The translations under genes and the position numbers were made by a program. A DNA stretch of 26,440 nucleotides from contig CAAFJY010000156.1 of assembly GCA_900763355.1 (NCBI GenBank), forward strand, positions 1 through 26,440, in the 5' to 3' direction. The DNA comes from Clostridia bacterium. GTDB taxonomy: Bacteria > Bacillota > Clostridia > Oscillospirales > Butyricicoccaceae. Under the pieces are notes generated by a model that worked only from the letters and a program-made list of their open reading frames with translations, did no database searches and was not told where the DNA came from. The first letter of the stretch is position 1, and each line of letters starts with the position of its first letter. This document shows, in pieces, positions 5,952-12,028 of this stretch.

Positions 5952-6712
5952 ATGTGGAACTGGTCGCCTATACCCCCATGCCCCAAAAGGTCATCGCCGC
6001 CGCCGCCAAGATGTGCTATTCCCCGGCGGACGCGGGGAGCATTTTAGAGGGCCTCACCGAAGAAAAGACCGAGCGCTTTTTGGAGATGCTCACCCAGATC
6101 GGGCACGAGAGCCCCATCGAGCACGCCAACTTCACCTTTGCCATCGAGGGGGTCTCCCGCTCTCTCCTGGCCCAGATCACCCGCCACCGGCTGGCCTCCT
6201 ACAGCGTCCAGTCCCAGCGCTATGTGAAGATCAAGGAGGGGACCTTCTCCTTTGTTACCCCGCCGGAGATCGCCAGGGACCCCGAAGCCATGGAGCTCTA
6301 TCAGCGCTCCATGGAGCGGTGCTATCAGGACTATCTCGCCCTGGCCGACCGGCTCCAGGCCCGGCACACCCGGGAGCTCATGGAGCAGGGAATCGGCGAA
6401 AAGGAGGCCAAAAAGCGGGCAGAAAAAATGGCCATCGAGGATGCCCGCTATGTCCTCCCCAACGCCTGCGAGACCAAGCTCATGGTCACCATGAACGCCC
6501 GAAGCCTGTACAATTTCTTCCGGCTCCGCTGCTGCAATCGCGCCCAGTGGGAGATCCGGGAGTTGGCCTGGCAGATGCTCAGGCTCTGCCGGGAGGCGGC
6601 CCCCGTCCTCTTTGAAAAGGCGGGGCCGGCCTGTCTCTTCGGCCCCTGCTCCGAGGGGAAGATGTCCTGCGGCCAGGCAGAAGCCGTCCGCGCCCGGAGC
6701 GCCGCGCTATGA
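5945..6712 (+). CDS. thyX: Flavin-dependent thymidylate synthase ThyX
   Basis: ThyX makes dTMP from dUMP using methylene-THF, NADPH and FAD, replacing ThyA. The ThyX signature RHRX7S is present as RHR (80-82) with S90 in SVQSQRY. Conserved SPIEH (56-60) and a C-terminal dUMP/FAD region with DARYVLPNACETK (166-178) and NRAQWEIRE (198-206) also fit. The 255-residue length is somewhat long because of a Cys-rich tail, C230-X4-C235-X6-C242, in a GPCSEGKMSCG context. I recall similar tails in other Firmicute ThyX proteins, but their role is unknown to me. GGAGG (5931-5935) precedes the ATG, which overlaps the tagA end by 7 nt. The thymidylate kinase gene follows with an ATGA overlap, so the two steps to dTDP are translationally coupled. 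Confidence 0.95.
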   Translation: MLNVELVAYTPMPQKVIAAAAKMCYSPADAGSILEGLTEEKTERFLEMLTQIGHESPIEHANFTFAIEGVSRSLLAQITRHRLASYSVQSQRYVKIKEGTFSFVTPPEIARDPEAMELYQRSMERCYQDYLALADRLQARHTRELMEQGIGEKEAKKRAEKMAIEDARYVLPNACETKLMVTMNARSLYNFFRLRCCNRAQWEIRELAWQMLRLCREAAPVLFEKAGPACLFGPCSEGKMSCGQAEAVRARSAAL

Positions 6713-7371
6713 GCCGCCATCTTTTCATCATCGAGGGCACCGACGGCAGCGGAAAGTCCACCCAGGCCGCCCTCACCGCCCAGGCGCTGACCCAGGCGGG
6801 AGTGGATTTCACCCGCCTGACCTTTCCCCGGTATCAGGAGGAGAGCTCCGCTCTGCTGCGGATGTATCTCCGGGGGGATTTCGGCCGCCAGCCGGGGGAC
6901 GTGAACCCCTATGCGGCCTCCACCTTCTTCGCTGTGGACCGCTACGCCTCCTTCAAGACCGGGTGGCAGCGGGATTGGGAGGCGGGGAAGCTCATCTTCT
7001 GCGACCGGTATACCACCTCCAACGCGGTGCACCAGTCCTCCAAGCTCCCGGAGGGGGAGCTGGAGCCCTTTACCCGCTGGCTCTTTGACTACGAATACAA
7101 CCTCCTGGGCCTTCCCGCCCCCACCTGCGTGGTCTTTCTCGACCTGCCGCCGGAGGGTTCCTTTCAGATGCTGGAAAAGCGTCAGGGGGAGAGCGGCGAC
7201 ATCCACGAGCTGGACCATGAATATCTCCGGGAATGCTACCGCCGGGCTCTGCGCATCTGCGAGCTGGAGGGCTGGCACCGGGTCCCCTGCGCCGAAAAGG
7301 GCGTCATCCGCCCGCCGGAGGACATCAACCGGGATATTTTGGCCATCTTGAAAGAGGAACTGGCCCGATGA
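6709..7371 (+). CDS. tmk: Thymidylate kinase (dTMP kinase)
   Basis: This 220-residue P-loop kinase phosphorylates dTMP to dTDP. It has the Walker A loop EGTDGSGKST (9-18), the FPRYQE segment (39-44) and the DRY-type motif FCDRYTTSNAVHQ (97-109) typical of dTMP kinases. A lid region EKRQGESGDIHELD (156-169) follows. The start overlaps the thyX stop as ATGA, and the stop overlaps the next start the same way. Context supports dTMP over other nucleoside monophosphates, since the gene directly follows the dTMP synthase. The sequence is somewhat divergent from the B. subtilis Tmk type, so a broader substrate range is possible. Confidence 0.92.
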   Translation: MSRHLFIIEGTDGSGKSTQAALTAQALTQAGVDFTRLTFPRYQEESSALLRMYLRGDFGRQPGDVNPYAASTFFAVDRYASFKTGWQRDWEAGKLIFCDRYTTSNAVHQSSKLPEGELEPFTRWLFDYEYNLLGLPAPTCVVFLDLPPEGSFQMLEKRQGESGDIHELDHEYLRECYRRALRICELEGWHRVPCAEKGVIRPPEDINRDILAILKEELAR

Positions 7372-8189
7372 CCCCACAGTTTGCCCAAGCGGGGGACGAG
7401 GGGGCCCTTATCGCCCTCTATCGCGCCTGTTTTCCGGAGGACCCGGAGGATTTCTGGCGCTGGCTGCTCACCCGGGGGCCGTATCGCCCGGGAAATACCC
7501 TCGTCCAGCGGGACGGGGAGGTCATCGCGGCATCCCTGCAGATGATCCCCCTGGAATTGGAGATCGGCGGCGGGGCCTGTCCCGCCCATTATATCTATGC
7601 CGCCGCCACCCTGCCCCAATACCGGGGGGCGGGGCGCATGGCGTCCCTCCTGACCCAGGCGGCGGAGGAGGGCCGGGTCCGGGGACAGCAGTACAGCATC
7701 CTCATCGTGCAGGAGCCGGGTCTTCTGCGCTTTTATGAAAAAAACGGCTACCGCTCCCAGGTGGTTTGGAACGCCCTCTCCCTCAGCCGGGAGGGCCTGC
7801 GGGCAGGGGAGACCCTCCGCCCCGCGGAGGAAAGGGACATCCCCGCTTTGGGGGAAATTTATGAAAAAGCCGCGCAAAATGCCCCCCACGGGGCGCGCAG
7901 CCGGGAAAATTGGCTGGATAATCTGAGAATTTACGAAAAAAACGCCGTTGTTCTCGAAAAACAAGGCGCTGTAAAGGCCTATTGCTTCGCAGACCCCGCG
8001 GGCGCCAGCGAAGCCGCGGGGGAGGACGCCGCCCGCCTGGCGGGGCTCCTTTTGCCGGAAAATGCCCCGGTGAGCACCCCCCGGCCCGGGGGTGCGGTGC
8101 GTCTCTGCGGCAGCATTCGTCCCCTGACGGAAAGCGCCCGGGTGCGCCTGAGGGACGAGCCCGTTTATCTCGACCTGATGTACAACTGA
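7368..8189 (+). CDS. GNAT family N-acetyltransferase
   Basis: The 273-residue protein has an N-terminal GNAT acyl-CoA-binding domain. Motif A reads AAATLPQYRGAGRMASLL (78-95), giving the Q/RxxGxG/A pyrophosphate loop, and RFYEKNGY (121-128) is the usual late GNAT motif. The length and second half (about 135-273) suggest a second, degenerate GNAT-like half as in Eis-type or mycothiol-synthase-type tandem enzymes. The substrate cannot be predicted. Its ATG overlaps the tmk stop (ATGA), so it is translated with the thymidylate genes, though no metabolic link is evident. Codons around 7850-7980 are richer in A and T than in neighbouring genes, a mild irregularity. Confidence 0.82.
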   Translation: MTPQFAQAGDEGALIALYRACFPEDPEDFWRWLLTRGPYRPGNTLVQRDGEVIAASLQMIPLELEIGGGACPAHYIYAAATLPQYRGAGRMASLLTQAAEEGRVRGQQYSILIVQEPGLLRFYEKNGYRSQVVWNALSLSREGLRAGETLRPAEERDIPALGEIYEKAAQNAPHGARSRENWLDNLRIYEKNAVVLEKQGAVKAYCFADPAGASEAAGEDAARLAGLLLPENAPVSTPRPGGAVRLCGSIRPLTESARVRLRDEPVYLDLMYN

Positions 8190-8217
8190 CCGGCCGCGCC
8201 GGGGAAAGGAGGGAGCC

Positions 8218-8793
8218 ATGACTGCCGCCGATGCAAAAAAAAAGCTGCGCGCCAAGGTGCGCGCCCAGCGCCGCGCGCTCCCGCCGGAGGTTCTGGCCGC
8301 CGACAGCCGCGCCATCACAGAGCGTCTTCTCGCGCTCCCGGAGATGGAGCGGGCAGAGCGGGTCTTCTGCTATGTTTCCCTCCCCAGGGAGGTGGAGACC
8401 CGGCCCCTGATCGGGAGGCTTTTGTCCCAGGGCAGGGCGGTGCTGGTGCCCCGGTGCCGCGCCGGGGGAGAGATGGACCTGGTGCCCATCTCGTCTCTGG
8501 ACGATCTGACCCCGGGGGCCTATGGCATCCTAGAGCCCGGGCCCGACCTGACCCCCACGGGGGAGATGCCCGACCTGGCCGTCGTCCCCGCCCTGGCCTT
8601 TGACCGACGGGGGATGCGCCTGGGGCAGGGGGGCGGCTATTACGACCGCTTTCTCGCCCGGTTTTCGGGCTTTGCCGCCGGGGTCTGCCAGGAGCGGTTC
8701 CTGCTGGACACCCTCCCCGCAGAGGAGCACGACCGGCTCATGACCTGCGTCGTCACACCGGAGCGGGTCCTGCGATGGGAGGCGCGGCCATGA
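8218..8793 (+). CDS. 5-formyltetrahydrofolate cyclo-ligase
   Basis: The enzyme (MTHFS, YgfA/YqgN family) uses ATP to turn 5-formyl-THF into 5,10-methenyl-THF, returning a dead-end folate to the one-carbon pool. The 191-residue product has the N-terminal basic ATP-binding KKKLRAKVRAQRR (7-19), VPALAFD (123-129) and the hallmark GQGGGYYDR (136-144). AAAGGAGGG lies about 6 nt before ATG 8218. The folate link fits thyX in the same operon, which consumes methylene-THF. The 28-nt gap upstream has no terminator. The gene ends in an ATGA overlap with the next one. Confidence 0.94.
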   Translation: MTAADAKKKLRAKVRAQRRALPPEVLAADSRAITERLLALPEMERAERVFCYVSLPREVETRPLIGRLLSQGRAVLVPRCRAGGEMDLVPISSLDDLTPGAYGILEPGPDLTPTGEMPDLAVVPALAFDRRGMRLGQGGGYYDRFLARFSGFAAGVCQERFLLDTLPAEEHDRLMTCVVTPERVLRWEARP

Positions 8794-9650
8794 AGCAGGA
8801 TCGTCTCACCCTCACCGCGGGCTTTTTCCCGGCGGTGCTCATGGGGCTCCTTCTGTTGCTGGAGGGGGTCCAGACCCGAGTGGAGCTCACCCCGTGGGCG
8901 CTTCTGGCGGCTGCGGCGGGGGCCTATGTGCTGCCCACCCTCATCCTCCGGCTCATCCCGGGGAGCGACGGGGAGCGCTGCCGCCTGCGGTTCCGGCCCT
9001 TCAAGCGCCAGGCCGTGCCCTTTGTTCTGTGGATCTCCCTGGCGGGGGCGCTGCTGGCGGCCCTGGCCAACAGCGGACTGTCTCTCCTGTTGGGACAGAG
9101 CTATTATGCCGAGAGCGCCGGCTGGCAGCCGGATTCGGTGTGGCAGGGGATCGCCCTGGCCGTCCTGCTCCCGGCGGTGATGGAGGAGCTCTTTTTCCGG
9201 GGGGCGGTCTTTTCCGCCCTGGAGCGGGGCGGCACCTGGTCGGCGCTGCTTCTGAGCTCGGCGGCCTTTGCCATGATCCATGGGGATCTGAGCAACCTGG
9301 CGGGACCGCTGCTGGCGGGGATGCTCTATGCCTATCTCACCTATACCCTGGATTCGGTGTGGCCCGCCATCTTCGCCCACCTGGTCAACAACAGTCTCTA
9401 TCTCTTCCTCAGCTATGCGGCCAAGACCTATGCCGCCCTGGGGGTGTGGCCCTATATGCTGCTCATCGCCCTGTTTCTCTTCTGCCTTTTCCTGGCGCTG
9501 GCCATGCGCTCGCTGGAAAAGCTCATCGAAAAGGGGCGCATCCGCCGGTTCCAGTACCGGGGTCTGCGGCAGGGGCTGATCAATGGTTTTATCTCGCCGG
9601 GGATGTGGCTCCTTCTGATCCTCTTCCTGGTGCGGGTGCTTTATCAATAG
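8790..9650 (+). CDS. Second CPBP family intramembrane metalloprotease
   Basis: This 286-residue polytopic membrane protein carries EELFFR (132-137), FAMIH with H164, and HLVNN with H197 and N200/N201, the three CPBP/Abi motifs. About eight hydrophobic segments span residues 8-27, 35-55, 75-101, 118-135, 150-165, 170-187, 190-210 and 220-240, with a further C-terminal one at 270-284. It is only distantly similar to the CPBP protein at 4213-5037. ATG 8790 is chosen because GGGAGG (8777-8782) lies 7 nt upstream and because it forms an ATGA overlap with the cyclo-ligase stop; an in-frame ATG at 8775 lacks a site. It sits 12 nt before mltG, so a link to cell envelope work is possible but not shown. 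Substrate unknown. Confidence 0.87.
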   Translation: MKQDRLTLTAGFFPAVLMGLLLLLEGVQTRVELTPWALLAAAAGAYVLPTLILRLIPGSDGERCRLRFRPFKRQAVPFVLWISLAGALLAALANSGLSLLLGQSYYAESAGWQPDSVWQGIALAVLLPAVMEELFFRGAVFSALERGGTWSALLLSSAAFAMIHGDLSNLAGPLLAGMLYAYLTYTLDSVWPAIFAHLVNNSLYLFLSYAAKTYAALGVWPYMLLIALFLFCLFLALAMRSLEKLIEKGRIRRFQYRGLRQGLINGFISPGMWLLLILFLVRVLYQ

Positions 9651-9662
9651 GGAGGAATGTAC

Positions 9663-10724
9663 ATGGCTTCCAAGCAAACGAAAAAAGGGGGCACCCTGGC
9701 GGGGTTCCTGAACACCGTGAGCTATATCCTGCTCATCCTGGGGGTGTCCCTCATCCTGTCTACCTTTGCCATTTTGGTGAGCAACGACGTGCTGGCCCTG
9801 GTGAAGGAGGACAACCCCGTCATCCTCACCCTGACGGAAGACACGGCCTCCGGCCAGGTGGCCTCCCGCCTCAAGCAGGAGGGGGTCATCCAGTACCCCT
9901 GGGTCTTCCGCCTGCTGACCTCGCTGAAAAAGGTGGACAGCTTTGACGCCGGGACCTATGAGCTCAACAGCGACATGGACTATGGCCAGCTGATCTCGGC
10001 GCTTCGGGGCTCCGGGGAGCAGCGCACCGTGGTGCGGGTCACCATCCCGGAGGGGTATACCCTCCAGGACATCTGCGACCTGCTGGTGGAGAAAAAGGTC
10101 CTCACGGCGGAGAAGTTCTGGGAGACGGCCAACACCTACCCCTTCTCCCACGCCATGCTGGCCGATGTCCCCATGGTGGATAACCGGCTGGAGGGCTATC
10201 TTTTCCCCGACACCTATGATTTCTATGTGGGGGACAACGCCGTCAACGTCATCAACAAAATGCTCAACAACTTCGTTAAGAAGTATACCAAGGCCATGCG
10301 CAACCTGACGGAGGCCAACGGTCTCACCATCGCCGAGGTGGTCAAGGTGGCCTCCCTGGTGGAAAAGGAGGCCAAGCTGGCCGACGAGCGCACCACCATC
10401 GCCGGGGTGATCTACAACCGCCTCAACAGCAGCAGCTTCCCCTATCTTCAGATCGACGCCACCATCATGTATGCCACCGGCCACAAGGACGCCCTCACCG
10501 CCGACGATCTCAAGATCGACAGCCCCTATAACACCTATACCCACGAGGGGCTGCCCCCCACGGCCATCTGCAACCCCGGCGTTTCCTGCCTGATGGCGGC
10601 CATCCAGCCGGAAAAGACCCGATATTATTACTATGTGGCCGACACCGACGGCAGCCACATCTTCAGCCGCACCCTGGACGAGCACAACCGCGCCGTGGCC
10701 AAGGTGGCCGCCAAGAGCCAGTGA
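9663..10724 (+). CDS. mltG: Endolytic peptidoglycan transglycosylase MltG
   Basis: MltG (YceG family) cuts nascent glycan strands at the outer membrane face and sets strand length. The 353-residue product has one N-terminal transmembrane anchor (about 17-43), a LysM-like region (about 120-145, TIPEGYTLQDI) and the catalytic domain. Key signs are LEGYLFPDTY (177-186), SLVEKEA with the probable catalytic glutamate E234, GVIYNRL (248-254), LQIDATIMYATG (262-273) and the closing AIQPEKTRYYYYVAD. ATG 9663 is chosen because GGAGG (9651-9655) is 7 nt upstream; the in-frame ATG at 9657 is only 1 nt from it. The order mltG, U32 peptidase, alaS resembles the B. subtilis yrr region. The stop overlaps the next start by one base. 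Confidence 0.95.
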   Translation: MASKQTKKGGTLAGFLNTVSYILLILGVSLILSTFAILVSNDVLALVKEDNPVILTLTEDTASGQVASRLKQEGVIQYPWVFRLLTSLKKVDSFDAGTYELNSDMDYGQLISALRGSGEQRTVVRVTIPEGYTLQDICDLLVEKKVLTAEKFWETANTYPFSHAMLADVPMVDNRLEGYLFPDTYDFYVGDNAVNVINKMLNNFVKKYTKAMRNLTEANGLTIAEVVKVASLVEKEAKLADERTTIAGVIYNRLNSSSFPYLQIDATIMYATGHKDALTADDLKIDSPYNTYTHEGLPPTAICNPGVSCLMAAIQPEKTRYYYYVADTDGSHIFSRTLDEHNRAVAKVAAKSQ

Positions 10725-11938
10725 TGAAGAGACCCGAGCTTTTGTCCCCCGCGGGGGACATGGAACGGCTGCGCTTCGCCCTGACCTATGGGGCCGACGC
10801 CGTCTATCTGGCGGGGAAGCGCTTCGGTATGCGCGCTGCCCCGGACAATTTCACCTTGGACGAGCTGGGGCAGGCCGCCGCTCTCTGTAAAAGAGCTGGG
10901 GCACGGATGTACGTTACCGTCAATACTCTCCCCCGGGACCGGGAGCTGGATGCCCTGCCGGAATATTTGCAGCACCTGAATCACATCAGGGCCGACGGCC
11001 TCATCGTGGCCGACCTGGGAGTGCTCTCCCTGGCCCGCCGTCATGCGCCCCAATGTGAGATCCACATGAGCACCCAGACCTCCATCGTCAATGCCGAGAC
11101 GGCCAAGATGTACCACGAACTGGGGGCAAGCCGGGTGGTCCTGGCCCGGGAGCTTTCCCTGGAGGAGATCCGGGAAGTGCGCGCCCGCATCCCCCGGGAG
11201 CTGGAGCTGGAGGTCTTTGTCCACGGGTCCATGTGCATGGCCTATTCCGGCCGGTGTATGCTGTCGGCCTATCTGGCCGGGCGGGACGCCAACCGGGGGG
11301 CCTGTGCCCAGCCCTGCCGCTGGCAGTATCGGGTCGTGGAAGAATACCGTCCCGGGGAATATATGCCGGTGGAAGAGGACGCGCAGGGCACCTATATTTT
11401 CAATTCCAAGGATATGAATCTCCTCCCCCGGCTGAAGGAGATCATCGACGCCGGGGTGGACAGCCTCAAGATCGAGGGCCGGGCCAAGACGGCCTATTAC
11501 GCCGCCGTGGTCACCAACGCCTATCGCCGGGCCATCGATCTCTATTGCGCCGGGAATGGGGACTACGACCCGCCCCGGGAGCTTCTGGACGAGCCCATGA
11601 AGGTCAGCCACCGGGAATATTTCACTGGCTTTTATTTCGGCGACCCCCGCACCCAGCACATGGAGGACAGCCAGTATGTCCGGGAATGGGACGTCTGCGC
11701 CGTGGTGGAGGAGTGCGACAGCGTGGGAAATGCCCGCTTGCGGCACAAAAACAAGTTCGCGGCGGCGGACGAGCTGGAGCTCCTCATCCCCGGGCAGCCC
11801 GCCCGGGAGATCACGCTCGCGGACATGAGAAACGGGGCGGGGGAGCCCCTGGCCCTGGCCAATGTGCCCCACATGACGGTTTATGCCCGTCTGCCTGCCT
11901 TCGCGCCGCCCCTGTCCATCCTCCGGCGGAAAAAATAA
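10724..11938 (+). CDS. U32 family protein, probable tRNA U34 hydroxylase (TrhP-like)
   Basis: Although named peptidase family U32, relatives such as E. coli YegQ (TrhP) and B. subtilis YrrN/YrrO hydroxylate uridine 34 of tRNA using prephenate. Related members act on 23S rRNA. The 404-residue product starts with LLSPAGD, has the family signature EVFVHGSMCMAYSGRCMLS (163-181) and four cysteines (C171, C178, C194, C198) suited to an iron-sulfur cluster. DSLKIEGRAK (246-255) is another conserved block. ATG 10724 overlaps the mltG stop by one base; GTG at 10721 is the only other near choice. Position after mltG and before alaS supports the TrhP group. The gene between them in B. subtilis, trmR, is absent. 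Exact RNA substrate is inferred. Confidence 0.85.
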   Translation: MKRPELLSPAGDMERLRFALTYGADAVYLAGKRFGMRAAPDNFTLDELGQAAALCKRAGARMYVTVNTLPRDRELDALPEYLQHLNHIRADGLIVADLGVLSLARRHAPQCEIHMSTQTSIVNAETAKMYHELGASRVVLARELSLEEIREVRARIPRELELEVFVHGSMCMAYSGRCMLSAYLAGRDANRGACAQPCRWQYRVVEEYRPGEYMPVEEDAQGTYIFNSKDMNLLPRLKEIIDAGVDSLKIEGRAKTAYYAAVVTNAYRRAIDLYCAGNGDYDPPRELLDEPMKVSHREYFTGFYFGDPRTQHMEDSQYVREWDVCAVVEECDSVGNARLRHKNKFAAADELELLIPGQPAREITLADMRNGAGEPLALANVPHMTVYARLPAFAPPLSILRRKK

Positions 11939-11946
11939 CGCCCGGG

Positions 11947-11975
11947 TTGCCGATTTCCCGGTTTTGTGGTATATT
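11947..11975 (+). promoter_or_regulatory. Extended -10 promoter for alaS
   Basis: TTGCCG (11947-11952) is 17 nt from TATATT (11970-11975), preceded by TGG (TGn extension, 11967-11969). The leader before ATG 12029 is only about 47 nt, too short for a T-box. Confidence 0.72.
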
Positions 11976-12028
11976 ATTTTATTATTTCGAGAAAAACAAA
12001 AAATCTTGCGATAAAGAAGGATGAAAGC

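Noticed and set aside
8640..10685. 681-residue open frame on the minus strand
   Set aside because: Antisense to the CPBP protein and mltG; rich in Q, G, H and R as expected from the complement of GC-rich coding DNA; no recognisable domain.
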